DNA of 64,000 nucleotides, taken from Faecalibacter bovis (lineage in GTDB: Bacteria > Bacteroidota > Bacteroidia > Flavobacteriales > Weeksellaceae). Made by a program: the position numbers and the translations under genes. The stretch's first letter is position 1. Each line of letters starts with the position of its first letter. The stretch lies in contig NZ_CP072842.1 in the NCBI RefSeq assembly GCF_017948305.1, forward strand, positions 1,404,001 through 1,468,000, written 5' to 3'. Shown piece after piece: positions 51,864 through 60,466 of the stretch. A model generated the notes under the pieces. It searched no databases and had not been told where the DNA came from. It saw only the letters and a list, made by a program, of their open reading frames with translations.

Positions 51864-52559
51864 TTATTCTTGTACTAATAATCTAAATCCTTCTCCATGG
51901 ATATTTACAATCTCTACTGCAGGATCTTTCTTTAAATACTTACGTAATTTTGCAATATAAACGTCCATCGAACGAGATGTAAAATAATTATCATCATGCC
52001 AAATACGAGTTAATGCAATCTCTCGTGGCATTAAATCATTTTTATAAACCGCAAGTAAACGTAATAATTCATTTTCTTTCGGAGATAATTTCTGAGATTT
52101 GCCATCGTAAATTAATTGTCTCAATTTAGCATTAAAATTGAATCTACCGATTTTAAAATCTTCTTGCTCAAATTTCTCTTCTTCACCAGAATTACGTTGT
52201 AATACCGCTTTAATTTTGTATAATAAAACTTCAGAGTCAAATGGTTTTAAAACATAATCATCTGCACCAATCTTATAACCTGTCAAAACATCTTCACGCA
52301 TGTTTTTCGCAGTTAAAAATATAATTGGTTGTTCATTTTTTAACTCTTTGATTTCTTTTCCTAATGTAAATCCGTCCTTTTTAGGCATCATTACATCTAA
52401 GATACATAAATCATAATCACTTTCCTTGAATTTCGCTAGACCATCCTCTCCGTCAATCGCGTGAGTTACGTCGAAATCATTTATTACTAAATAATCTTTT
52501 AATACACTTCCAAAGCTAGGATCATCTTCTACTAAAAGTAATTTTTGTTTATCACTCAT
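51864..52559 (-). CDS. OmpR-type response regulator (RprY-like)
   Basis: A 231-residue DNA-binding response regulator. Receiver domain with acidic pocket LLVEDDPSFGS, phosphoacceptor Asp55 (LCILDVMMPKKDG), LTAKN and the conserved Lys in DDYVLKPFDS; C-terminal winged-helix domain (LSPKENELLRLLAVYKNDLM, SRSMDVYIAKLRKYLKKDP, HGEGFRLL). The gene is 4 bases downstream of the kinase gene. The pair resembles Bacteroides RprX/RprY, reported to control envelope or sodium-pump genes; that assignment is by general similarity. Confidence 0.93.
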   Translation of the reverse strand: MSDKQKLLLVEDDPSFGSVLKDYLVINDFDVTHAIDGEDGLAKFKESDYDLCILDVMMPKKDGFTLGKEIKELKNEQPIIFLTAKNMREDVLTGYKIGADDYVLKPFDSEVLLYKIKAVLQRNSGEEEKFEQEDFKIGRFNFNAKLRQLIYDGKSQKLSPKENELLRLLAVYKNDLMPREIALTRIWHDDNYFTSRSMDVYIAKLRKYLKKDPAVEIVNIHGEGFRLLVQE

Positions 52560-52563
52560 TGAT

Positions 52564-54114
52564 CTATGATTTTAAAGGAATTTTAATGTAAAATGTACTG
52601 CCTTTATCTGGCTGACTTTCTGCCCAAACTTCACCTTCGTGAAGTTGTACAATTTTTTTAACATAAGCCAAACCTAGTCCATGTCCTTTTACATTATGTA
52701 TATTTCCTGTTTCTTCTCTATAAAATTGTTCAAATATTTTTTTCAATACAGTTGGCGACATACCAATTCCTTTGTCTTTTACTTCTACAACAAAGTGTTT
52801 ATCTGTATTATAAGTTTTAACATAAACCTCAGGCTTTCCAGTTGAATATTTACGTGCATTGTCTAACACATTAATAATTATATTTTCTAAATGAAAAGGA
52901 TCTCCGTTTACAAAAACTTTATCTGCATTGTATTGTTCAAATATTGTACCATTTCTTTCTTCAACAATAAAACGTATAGGTTCTATACTTTTTTGAACTA
53001 TACCATTCATGTTTACTTCTTCAATATTTAAATCCATTTGATTTCTTTCAAGCTTAGCCATTCTTAAAACCATCTCTACATGAGCGTTCATACGTTTGTT
53101 TTCTTGCTTGATCAAATCGGCATAATATTTCACCTTTTCAGGTTCAGAAATGATCTTAGAATTCTTTAAAGCATCCGATGCAATGTTGATAGTTGCAATA
53201 GGGGTTTTGAATTCATGTGTCATGTTATTGATGAAATCAGTCTTAATTTCAGATATACGACGTTGCATTTGCATGTAATAAATGGCTAAAGCAAATACTG
53301 TCACAATAATCATTGTAAGGATAAATGTTAACGACACAATTGGAATTACATCGCCTAAAATTACATAATTCTGATCTGGAAAATATGCTGTTAAATTATA
53401 TTCAGCATGGTCATTTCTATCATAAAATAGTGGAACTGTAAATTTGATGTTCTTTTCTTTAAAATTCTCAGATTTGATATTTGTTAATAAAGAATCTTTT
53501 GTAATAATACCAATTCGAGGAGTAGCTTTTATTCCGTATTTTATTAATTCTTTCTTGAAAATAGAATCTAACATTTTGTAAGAAATACGTTTGTCGAGTG
53601 GAGTAGTACCAGCATCCCAACGAGCCATATTTTCTATTGTATATGTACCATCTCGTAAAGATTCTTCCAAATTAAGGTTTAAATTTCCTACTCCTCTCGA
53701 AGCGGAATCTTTATCAATTTTATATACTTTTTCTTGCGTATAAATGTTAGCTTTTGTTAAACTGTCATTATAAGTTCCAGAAATCGGAACCATAGATTTT
53801 TCAACAACATATTTAGTAACATAAGCATAAGTTACGCCTAAAGAATCTTTAATAATTTGTGATGAGAAAGCTTGTGGTTTATCCACACTTGCCTTTAAAT
53901 CACTATTGATGTTATTTAATTTATAATAATATTTCTCAATTTCGTATTTATTAACCTTTGTAGTAGTTGCATTCATTGCTTGGTATACGCTGGTATTGAA
54001 ATTCTCTAACCCCGAACGGAAAGTTAAATTCAGCCAATAAAATTGGATAATCATTAATCCAATTAAAGCAATACTCATGATAGCAATCAAGACTTTATAA
54101 AAACCTTTTCTCAT
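52564..54114 (-). CDS. Membrane sensor histidine kinase (RprX-like)
   Basis: About 516 residues from ATG 54114. The frame stays open to a TTG at 54162, but that start would overlap coaE by 26 bases and add a charged extension before the first membrane helix. Topology: TM1 about 7-28, a long periplasmic sensor region, TM2 about 257-280. HisKA with phospho-His in NMTHEFKTPIAT (about His300), then N box ENIIINVLDNARKYS, G1 VKDKGIGM and G2 GHGLGLAYVKKIV. Partner of the response regulator downstream. The signal sensed is unknown. Confidence 0.92.
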   Translation of the reverse strand: MRKGFYKVLIAIMSIALIGLMIIQFYWLNLTFRSGLENFNTSVYQAMNATTTKVNKYEIEKYYYKLNNINSDLKASVDKPQAFSSQIIKDSLGVTYAYVTKYVVEKSMVPISGTYNDSLTKANIYTQEKVYKIDKDSASRGVGNLNLNLEESLRDGTYTIENMARWDAGTTPLDKRISYKMLDSIFKKELIKYGIKATPRIGIITKDSLLTNIKSENFKEKNIKFTVPLFYDRNDHAEYNLTAYFPDQNYVILGDVIPIVSLTFILTMIIVTVFALAIYYMQMQRRISEIKTDFINNMTHEFKTPIATINIASDALKNSKIISEPEKVKYYADLIKQENKRMNAHVEMVLRMAKLERNQMDLNIEEVNMNGIVQKSIEPIRFIVEERNGTIFEQYNADKVFVNGDPFHLENIIINVLDNARKYSTGKPEVYVKTYNTDKHFVVEVKDKGIGMSPTVLKKIFEQFYREETGNIHNVKGHGLGLAYVKKIVQLHEGEVWAESQPDKGSTFYIKIPLKS

Positions 54115-54136
54115 TTGATTGTAATATGGTTCAAAA

Positions 54137-54736
54137 TTACGTTTTTTTGATGTTGTCAACAATATTTTTCACTTGTTGATACAAGTAAGTCAAATCTTGA
54201 CTATTATCAATTACATAATCTGAAAATTCTTTTCTTTCATCATCACTTAATTGATTTGCCATACGTGTTAAAATCTGTTCTCGCGTTAATCCATCTCTTT
54301 CAATGGTGCGTGCAATTCTAATTTCTTTATCAGCAATTACAGAAATAATTATGTCACAATCTTTATAACTTCCACTTTCTATCAAAATAGCAGCTTCTTT
54401 GATGACATAAGCAGAATTTTGTTCATCAACCCAATTTTTGAAATCATTGAAAACAGCGGGATGAACAATTGCGTTTAATTGTTGTAGTTTATCCTTATCG
54501 TTGAAAGTTTGTGCAGCGATAAAATGCCTATTCATTCCATCTTCATTATAAGCCTCTTCGCCAAATAAATTTTTTATTTTTTGAATAACTTCAGGATTTT
54601 CATTTTGAATTTTTCTGGCTCTTAAATCAGAATTGTATAAAGGAAAACCTAATTCTTCAAAATATTTAGCTGCTGTTGTTTTTCCTGATCCAATTCCTCC
54701 AGTTAGTCCAATTATTTTTGTGGTTGTTTTTTTCAT
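54137..54736 (-). CDS. coaE: Dephospho-CoA kinase
   Basis: Last step of coenzyme A synthesis: phosphorylates the 3' hydroxyl of dephospho-CoA. 199 residues with P-loop GLTGGIGSGKTT (10-21), the CoaE segment FPLYNSDLRARKIQNENPEV with the conserved Asp, VHPAVFNDF, and the lid region RDGLTREQILTRMANQ. It lies between the yajC terminator and the kinase gene on the minus strand. Confidence 0.95.
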   Translation of the reverse strand: MKKTTTKIIGLTGGIGSGKTTAAKYFEELGFPLYNSDLRARKIQNENPEVIQKIKNLFGEEAYNEDGMNRHFIAAQTFNDKDKLQQLNAIVHPAVFNDFKNWVDEQNSAYVIKEAAILIESGSYKDCDIIISVIADKEIRIARTIERDGLTREQILTRMANQLSDDERKEFSDYVIDNSQDLTYLYQQVKNIVDNIKKT

Positions 54737-54752
54737 GGATTCAATTTAAAAT

Positions 54753-54780
54753 AAAATGCCGAGGATTTCCTCGGCATTTT
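54753..54780. terminator. Terminator between yajC and coaE
   Basis: Perfect 13-bp stem AAAATGCCGAGGA (54753-54765) / TCCTCGGCATTTT (54768-54780), very short loop. It ends the minus-strand DUF1573-yajC transcript. Confidence 0.85.
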
Positions 54781-54808
54781 AATATTTTAAGAAAGTTTTA
54801 TCTTTTAC

Positions 54809-55144
54809 TTAATCCTCAGTTTTTTCAACTTCTTTCGTTACATTTTTGCTGTAACGAGCTAAAGTTAATTCTCTTGAAATCGCAGCTTTCTCAAATTTAA
54901 TTTTTCCAGCTCCAGTTTCAATGATTACAGCATCATCATAGATTTCATTAATCTTACCATGAATTCCTGATGTTGTAACAACTTGAGAACCTCTTTTAAT
55001 TTCAGCTTGGAATGTTTTTTCTTCTTTTGCTTTTTTCTGTTGTGGTCGAATCATGAAGAAATACATAATTGCGAACATCCCACCAAGCATAAGGATAGAC
55101 ATCATTCCACCACTTTCTGCTTGTAAAAATATTGTTTGAATCAT
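54809..55144 (-). CDS. yajC: Preprotein translocase accessory subunit YajC
   Basis: A 111-residue single-span inner-membrane protein of the SecDF-YajC complex. N-terminal membrane segment (about 14-32) followed by the signature FFMIRPQQKKAKEEKTFQ and the cytoplasmic beta region RGSQVVTTSGIHGKINEIYD. It is 17 bases after the DUF1573 gene and followed by a terminator, so these two form the unit. Confidence 0.95.
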   Translation of the reverse strand: MIQTIFLQAESGGMMSILMLGGMFAIMYFFMIRPQQKKAKEEKTFQAEIKRGSQVVTTSGIHGKINEIYDDAVIIETGAGKIKFEKAAISRELTLARYSKNVTKEVEKTED

Positions 55145-55161
55145 TTTTAAATTTTAAATAA

Positions 55162-55653
55162 TTATTGTCCAAATGCTTGTTGAGCATTAGGAGCAGCTTC
55201 TGTAGCTCCAACAACATTTGCAGAAATGTTGAATTGCTCAGTTCCGTTAGCTGTATTTGTTACTAATGTAACAGTTTTTTGTTGTTTACCGTTCATGTTT
55301 CCTGCTGTATATTCTACTTTAATAGAATCTGTTGCACCAACCGCAATTGGTGTTTTAGGGAATTCAGGAACTGTACATCCGCAAGTAGCAGAAGCATCTT
55401 GGATAATTAATGGAGATTTTCCACTATTTGTAAATTTGATGTAAGCTTGTACTTTTTCGTTTGCTTTAACATCTCCAAAATCGTGTGTAGCTTCAGCTAA
55501 AGTCATTACAGGCGCTGTTGCAGGATCTACAACTTTACTTGCTTGTTCAGCAATTTCTTCTTCAGAATATAAATCTGTTGCTTTTTCTTCTTTACAAGCT
55601 GTAGTTGTCATAACTAATGCAGCAACACCTAATATAAATAATTTTGTTTTCAT
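55162..55653 (-). CDS. DUF1573 domain lipoprotein
   Basis: A 163-residue protein with lipoprotein signal (lipobox MTTTAC, Cys20) followed by acidic residues. The DUF1573 domain (about 50-145) is an immunoglobulin-like beta-sandwich: ATHDFGDVKANEKVQAYIKF, NSGKSPLIIQDASATCGCTV, and VEYTAGNMNGKQQKTVTLVT. The CGC motif and ASH/MSP-like fold are common in Bacteroidota, but the function is not known. A minus-strand TAAATTTG (55683-55676) is a likely -7 element 22 bases upstream. Confidence 0.9.
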   Translation of the reverse strand: MKTKLFILGVAALVMTTTACKEEKATDLYSEEEIAEQASKVVDPATAPVMTLAEATHDFGDVKANEKVQAYIKFTNSGKSPLIIQDASATCGCTVPEFPKTPIAVGATDSIKVEYTAGNMNGKQQKTVTLVTNTANGTEQFNISANVVGATEAAPNAQQAFGQ

Positions 55654-55675
55654 TTTTTTAAGAAATAAGTTTTAC

Positions 55676-55683
55676 CAAATTTA
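55676..55683 (-). promoter_or_regulatory. Putative -7 element of the DUF1573-yajC unit
   Basis: Minus-strand TAAATTTG (plus-strand CAAATTTA), 22 bases before the ATG at 55653. No -33 TTG found at the usual spacing. Confidence 0.4.
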
Positions 55684-55700
55684 AAAAAAATAAAATGGAA

Positions 55701-56648
55701 TTATAATAATCCTCTACCGTATTTTGGTAAGTTATTGTTGTCTTTTAACTCTTTTAAGGTTTTATCTAAGATTCCGTTAACAAAAATCTTTGATTTTTCT
55801 GTCGAATAATTTTTAGCTAATTCGATATATTCATTAATTGTAACCTTTGCTGGAATATTAGGGAAGTGTAAAAACTCAGTCAACGCCATTTCTAAAATAA
55901 TTAAATCGATTGTAGCAATACGATCAATTTCCCAGTTACTAGCTTTATCTTCTACAATTTGACGAGTTTCTTTTTGATGACGAACAGTTTTACGGAATAA
56001 TTCTTCTGTAAATTTCTTATCATCAGCATCTTTGTAAACTTTAAATAAGCTAATTAATGGTGATGAAGAGCTACGGAATGATTTTAAAGTCATATGAACC
56101 ATTGAATTAGCAATGTATAAATCATCTGCCCAATTTAATTGGATTCCTTCAAACCAATCGTGTAAATCTTCGTATTCTGCGATAAATTCTACAAAGAAAT
56201 TGATAATAAATTCTTGATCTTCATCAAAAGAATTTACATCGTTTTTCATGTAATCTTTATATAAATCGCTTTCTACTAATTTATTAAAAATGTTATTCGG
56301 GTAAGTGTCATAGATGTCCCAATCGTACATTTTGTTGTTTTGCGTGTAACGAGATAATTCTAAATTTTGGCTTAAAATTTTGAACATCTTGTTATTTACA
56401 AACTTCATGTTTGGGTTTAAATCCTCTTGTGTTGGAAAGTTCTTGTTTTTAACAAGTTCTATTTTATTTGAAGCAATTTCTTGTTGAACTTTAACTAAGT
56501 TTAGTAAGTAAATGTATAAATCGTAGATTTGATCAATACCTTTCATCAAATTTTTCTCTACAATTCTCTCGTCACCTTCAGTTCCTAAACTGTTGTATGC
56601 ATATACACTTTGCATAACTTTTTCGCGGAGTTGTCTTCTTCCCAACAT
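55701..56648 (-). CDS. nusB: Transcription antitermination factor NusB (long Bacteroidota form)
   Basis: NusB binds boxA RNA with S10 and prevents early termination in rRNA operons. The canonical NusB fold is in the C-terminal part (SNWEIDRIATIDLIILEMAL, FPNIPAKVTINEYIELAKNY, STEKSKIFVNGILDKTL) and in the N-terminal LGRRQLREKVMQSVYAYN. The protein is 315 residues, over twice the E. coli length, because of a long helical insertion in between (about 40-210). This long form is common in Bacteroidota. Divergent from the ABC exporter; a minus-strand TACCTTTG (56687-56680) is a likely -7 element. Confidence 0.9.
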   Translation of the reverse strand: MLGRRQLREKVMQSVYAYNSLGTEGDERIVEKNLMKGIDQIYDLYIYLLNLVKVQQEIASNKIELVKNKNFPTQEDLNPNMKFVNNKMFKILSQNLELSRYTQNNKMYDWDIYDTYPNNIFNKLVESDLYKDYMKNDVNSFDEDQEFIINFFVEFIAEYEDLHDWFEGIQLNWADDLYIANSMVHMTLKSFRSSSSPLISLFKVYKDADDKKFTEELFRKTVRHQKETRQIVEDKASNWEIDRIATIDLIILEMALTEFLHFPNIPAKVTINEYIELAKNYSTEKSKIFVNGILDKTLKELKDNNNLPKYGRGLL

Positions 56649-56679
56649 AATTTCAATGATATAACGTCTATTAAGAATG

Positions 56680-56707
56680 CAAAGGTAAGTAAAAAGATGT
56701 AATTTTG
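56680..56707. promoter_or_regulatory. Divergent -7 elements between nusB and the ABC exporter gene
   Basis: Minus-strand TACCTTTG (56687-56680) points to nusB. Plus-strand TAATTTTG (56700-56707) points to the exporter, only 5 bases before its GTG. No -33 partners are obvious for either. Confidence 0.45.
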
Positions 56708-56711
56708 TTTT

Positions 56712-58469
56712 GTGAAATCGTTACAGAAATTAAATAATTTTTTATGGAAGTATAAATGGAGACTATTATTAGGCTTCGTTTTTACGATATCTGCCAATTT
56801 TGTGCAGGTATATTCAGTTACTTTTATTCGTGAGGCAATCAATACGGTAGAAGGATTATTAACCAATTTTGGCGAAAATTCTGAACAAAGTTTAGATCTT
56901 CTAAAACAAGGGTTGATGTATGCCAGTTTAGCTTTCCTAGGATTTAAAATTCTTGGAGGTGCATTAACTGTGGGTACGCGACAAATGATTATTGTGACTT
57001 CTCGTTTGATAGAATTTGATCTAAAAAATAAGATCTACCAACATTATCAACATTTATCTCTTTCGTTTTATAAAAAGAATAAGACTGGGGATTTAATGAA
57101 TCGTATTACAGAAGATGTTGCATTGGTGCGTATGTATTTAGGTCCTGGTATTATGTATCCAGTAGATTTAGTTTCACGTGTGTTGATTATTGGTTATTTT
57201 ATGTCTCGTGTCGATACAGATCTTACCTTATATACACTTTTGCCTTTGCCAATTCTTTCTATATTAATTTATAATGTTGCGAATAAAATTAATCAAAGGA
57301 GTAAAAAAGTTCAACAACAGCAATCTACAATTTCGTCATCTGTACAAGATACATTTGCAGGAATTCGCGTGATAAAATCTTTTAATACCGAAGAATATAT
57401 AAAATCTAAATATGCTGTAGAAGCTGAAGAGTACCAGAAAAAAGCCTTGCATTTATCTCAAATTCAGGCTGCGTTTGGACCTTTAATGGTAATTATTGTT
57501 GGTGTATCAAATTTAATTATTCTTTATTTAGGTGGATTAAAATACATTAATGGTGATTTAGATATTGGAGCAATTGCAGAATTTTTCTTGTATTTGAATA
57601 TGTTGATTTGGCCATTTACTTCTTTAGGTTGGATTACAACGGTTGTGCAACGCGCTGAAGCTTCGATGGCTCGAATTAATGAATTCCTAAATCAGAAATC
57701 TGAGATTATCGACCATCCAAATAATAAAATCCAAATTCAAGGTGATATAGAATTCCAGAACGTAACTTATGTTTATGAAAATACAGGGATTATAGCTTTA
57801 AATGATGTTTCTTTTAAAATTAATAAAGGCGAAACGCTTGCTGTTTTAGGTAAAACAGGTTCAGGAAAATCAACAATAGCATTGTTAGTTGCACGATTAT
57901 TGGAGCCTACTTCGGGTAAAATATTATTTGATAATAAAAATATGCATGAAATTAGTGTAGAATCAATCCGAAAGGAAATTGGTTACGTTCCACAAGAAGC
58001 GTTTTTATTTTCAGATTCTTTAACTAACAATATTTTATTTGGATCTGATGAAACAGATGTAGACGTAGCTAAAAAGTTTGCCGAAAAAGCTGTTGTTGCT
58101 AGTAATATTGATCGATTCAAAGAAAAATATGATACCGTTGTAGGGGAAAGAGGTGTAACACTTTCTGGTGGTCAAAAACAACGTGTATCTATAGCAAGAG
58201 CATTAGTTAATGATCCTAATATTTTAATATTTGATGATAGTTTATCTGCTGTTGATACAGAAACTGAAGAACAAATCCTGAATAATTTAGCATCTGATTT
58301 TGAGGCTAAAACATCAATTATAATTACACATCGTGTTTCGTCAGCCAAAAATGCAGATCAAATTATATTTTTAGACGAAGGAAAAATTGTTGAAAGTGGA
58401 TCGCATGAAGAGTTGTTAGCTAAAAAAGGGTTTTATTACGAACTTTTCAATAAACAAATAGCAGATTAA
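56712..58469 (+). CDS. ABC exporter, fused permease and ATPase (MsbA-like)
   Basis: A 585-residue half-transporter that works as a homodimer or heterodimer. N-terminal membrane domain with about six segments, then the ATPase: Walker A GKTGSGKST (from about residue 380), Q-loop YVPQEAFLFSDS, signature LSGGQKQRVSIARAL (from residue 484), Walker B ILIFDDSLSAVD and H-loop IITHR. MsbA-like exporters flip lipid A or export drugs or lipids; the substrate is not given by sequence. The start is a GTG with no in-frame ATG for a long stretch. A -7-like element lies 5 bases upstream, so the mRNA may be leaderless. Confidence 0.93.
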   Translation: MKSLQKLNNFLWKYKWRLLLGFVFTISANFVQVYSVTFIREAINTVEGLLTNFGENSEQSLDLLKQGLMYASLAFLGFKILGGALTVGTRQMIIVTSRLIEFDLKNKIYQHYQHLSLSFYKKNKTGDLMNRITEDVALVRMYLGPGIMYPVDLVSRVLIIGYFMSRVDTDLTLYTLLPLPILSILIYNVANKINQRSKKVQQQQSTISSSVQDTFAGIRVIKSFNTEEYIKSKYAVEAEEYQKKALHLSQIQAAFGPLMVIIVGVSNLIILYLGGLKYINGDLDIGAIAEFFLYLNMLIWPFTSLGWITTVVQRAEASMARINEFLNQKSEIIDHPNNKIQIQGDIEFQNVTYVYENTGIIALNDVSFKINKGETLAVLGKTGSGKSTIALLVARLLEPTSGKILFDNKNMHEISVESIRKEIGYVPQEAFLFSDSLTNNILFGSDETDVDVAKKFAEKAVVASNIDRFKEKYDTVVGERGVTLSGGQKQRVSIARALVNDPNILIFDDSLSAVDTETEEQILNNLASDFEAKTSIIITHRVSSAKNADQIIFLDEGKIVESGSHEELLAKKGFYYELFNKQIAD

Positions 58470-58508
58470 AATTTTTAATCAATTTTGGTTAAAAATTTGT
58501 TTTTATTT
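58469..58508 (+). terminator. Probable weak terminator of the ABC exporter gene
   Basis: A/T-only stem AAATTTTTAA (58469-58478) / TTAAAAATTT (58489-58498), 10-base loop, then GTTTTTATTT. Stem strength is low. Confidence 0.5.
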
Positions 58509-58518
58509 AACACTTCGT

Positions 58519-58548
58519 TTTGTTATTTGATATTTTTTTTTAGTTTTG
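58519..58548 (+). promoter_or_regulatory. Promoter of the DUF3276 gene
   Basis: TTTG (58519-58522), 18-base spacer, TAGTTTTG (58541-58548), 37 bases before the ATG. Good Bacteroidota consensus. Confidence 0.7.
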
Positions 58549-58585
58549 TTAGGAAACTTTTAACAAACAACTATTATTAAGCCAT

Positions 58586-58975
58586 ATGAGTGATTTTGAA
58601 AATCTAGAAAAAATGGAGGCAGATGGAATATTTTCCAAAGTATTGAGAGCGGGAAGACGTACCTATTTTTTCGATGTAAGAGAAACGAGAGCTGGTGATT
58701 ATTATTTAACAATTACAGAAAGTAAAAAGAATACAGGAGACGATGGTTCTTTCTTCTATAAAAAACACAAAATCTATTTATATAAGGAAGATTTTGAAAG
58801 TTTTAAAGATATGTTAGACGAAACTACTCAATATGTATTTCAAAATAAAGGTGAAGAAGTAATTTCTGAACGCCATCAAAAAGATTTTGATACGAAGAAG
58901 TACAAATCTGATGAGAAGGATGAAGGAGAAACTAATTTAGAATCTTTTACTGATATCAATTTTGATGATATTTAA
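58586..58975 (+). CDS. DUF3276 family PUR-like nucleic-acid-binding protein
   Basis: A 129-residue protein of the Bacteroidota DUF3276 family, which has a PUR-alpha-like fold. The PUR-type core is visible: IFSKVLRAGRRTYFFDVRET, GDYYLTITESKKN, and FYKKHKIYLYKEDFESFKDM. The last 40 residues are strongly charged and probably disordered. PUR-like proteins bind single-stranded DNA or RNA; the target here is unknown. Own promoter and terminator. Confidence 0.9.
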   Translation: MSDFENLEKMEADGIFSKVLRAGRRTYFFDVRETRAGDYYLTITESKKNTGDDGSFFYKKHKIYLYKEDFESFKDMLDETTQYVFQNKGEEVISERHQKDFDTKKYKSDEKDEGETNLESFTDINFDDI

Positions 58976-58994
58976 TCCAAAAATATAACAAACA

Positions 58995-59033
58995 AAATAC
59001 CCCAATTGATTCGTGTCGATTGGGGTATTTTTT
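58995..59033. terminator. Terminator of the DUF3276 gene
   Basis: Stem AAATACCCCAAT (58995-59006) / ATTGGGGTATTT (59019-59030), 12-base loop, T-run on the plus strand. Confidence 0.88.
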
Positions 59034-59052
59034 CACATTATAAAAAGAATAA

Positions 59053-59084
59053 AAAAAAGTCATTCGATTCCGAATGACTTTTTT
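59053..59084. terminator. Terminator of sucC
   Basis: Perfect 14-bp stem AAAAAAGTCATTCG (59053-59066) / CGAATGACTTTTTT (59071-59084), loop ATTC; minus-strand T-run after sucC. It stands back to back with the DUF3276 terminator. Confidence 0.9.
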
Positions 59085-59097
59085 ATGAATGTATTTA

Positions 59098-60291
59098 TTA
59101 AGCTACTAATTCTTTTACTTTATCAGCTGCATTTTGTAATGTAATTGCTGAGTGAACTTCTAATCCAGACTCATCAATCATTTGCTTAGCTAATTCTGCA
59201 TTTGTTCCTTGTAAACGAACAATGATTGGAACATTGATAGCGTCTCCCATGTTTTTGTAAGCATCTAAGATACCTTGAGCAACACGGTCACAACGTACAA
59301 TTCCTCCGAAAATGTTAACTAAAATAGCTTTTACGTTTTCATCTTTTAAAATGATACGGAAAGCTTTTTCTACACGTTCAGCATCAGCAGTACCACCAAC
59401 ATCTAAGAAGTTAGCTGGATTACCACCAGATAATTTAATGATATCCATAGTTGCCATTGCTAAACCAGCTCCGTTAACCATACAACCAACGTTACCGTCT
59501 AATTTTACGAAGTTTAATCCAGCCTCACCAGCTTCAACTTCAGTTTCATCTTCTTCGCGTGTATCACGTAAAGCAGCGATGTCTGGGTGACGGAATAATG
59601 CGTTATCGTCAATAGTAACCTTAGCGTCAACTGCGATGATTTTATCATCAGAAGTTTTTAATACTGGGTTAATTTCGAACATAGATGCATCAATAGCAAC
59701 GTAAGCATTGTATAATGATGTGATAAATTTAACACCTTCTTTAAATGCATTTCCTGATAAACCTAAGTTGAAAGCAATCTTACGAGCTTGGAAACCTTGG
59801 ATTCCAACTGTAGGATCAATTTCTTCAGTAAAGATTTTATCTGGAGTAGATTCAGCAACTTCTTCGATATCCATTCCACCTTCAGTAGAATACATAATCA
59901 TATTTTTACCAGTCGCACGATCTAATAATACAGAAACATAGTACTCTTCAGTTTCAGATTCACCTGGATAGTAAACATCCTCAGCGATTAAAACTTGGTG
60001 AACTTTTTTACCTTCAGCAGAAGTTTGAGGAGTTACTAATTGCATTCCGATAATATCGTTTGCTCTTTCCTTAACTTCGTCTAAATTTTTGGCTAGTTTA
60101 ACACCTCCACCTTTACCACGACCACCTGCATGAATTTGAGCTTTCACAACATGCCATCCTGTTCCGGTTTCTTCTGTTAATTTTTTAGCGGCTTCAACAG
60201 CTTCCTCTGGTGTAGTTGCAACAATTCCACGTTGAACTCTCACACCATATTTACTAAGAATTTCTTTTCCTTGATATTCGTGAAGATTCAT
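59098..60291 (-). CDS. sucC: Succinyl-CoA synthetase subunit beta (ADP-forming)
   Basis: TCA-cycle ligase subunit making ATP from succinyl-CoA. From ATG 60291 it has 397 residues and the family start [17 protein letters not shown]; the frame is open 21 codons more, but a -7 element (minus-strand TATTTTTG, 60319-60312) sits there and supports the shorter start. ATP-grasp domain with [27 protein letters not shown], and the C-terminal CoA-ligase domain with [26 protein letters not shown] and [10 protein letters not shown]. No sucD gene is adjacent. Confidence 0.96.
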   Translation of the reverse strand: MNLHEYQGKEILSKYGVRVQRGIVATTPEEAVEAAKKLTEETGTGWHVVKAQIHAGGRGKGGGVKLAKNLDEVKERANDIIGMQLVTPQTSAEGKKVHQVLIAEDVYYPGESETEEYYVSVLLDRATGKNMIMYSTEGGMDIEEVAESTPDKIFTEEIDPTVGIQGFQARKIAFNLGLSGNAFKEGVKFITSLYNAYVAIDASMFEINPVLKTSDDKIIAVDAKVTIDDNALFRHPDIAALRDTREEDETEVEAGEAGLNFVKLDGNVGCMVNGAGLAMATMDIIKLSGGNPANFLDVGGTADAERVEKAFRIILKDENVKAILVNIFGGIVRCDRVAQGILDAYKNMGDAINVPIIVRLQGTNAELAKQMIDESGLEVHSAITLQNAADKVKELVA

Positions 60292-60311
60292 TTTTTTTGA
60301 TTTTTCAATTA

Positions 60312-60319
60312 CAAAAATA
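60312..60319 (-). promoter_or_regulatory. Putative -7 element of sucC
   Basis: Minus-strand TATTTTTG fits TAnnTTTG, 20 bases before the preferred ATG at 60291. No clear -33 element. Confidence 0.45.
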
Positions 60320-60466
60320 GAATAATTGTTGAGGTATTCTAAATTTTGAATCATTAATTTTATCAGGTTAATCTAAATTTAATAAATAAATTAAGGTTTT
60401 TAGGTTAATTATCCCTTAAAATTGACAAAATATATTTTAAGTTTGTGATGTTATACCTATTGTAAA

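Noticed and set aside
52564-54162. Kinase start at TTG 54162
   Set aside because: It would overlap coaE by 26 bases and add 16 charged or polar residues before a typical sensor-kinase N-terminus at ATG 54114.
60422-60445. E. coli-like promoter (TTGACA) before the GT39-like gene
   Set aside because: TTGACA is present, but the TAnnTTTG match (60438-60445) is only 13 bases away, too close for the Bacteroidota pattern, and no sigma70-type -10 at 17 bases is convincing.
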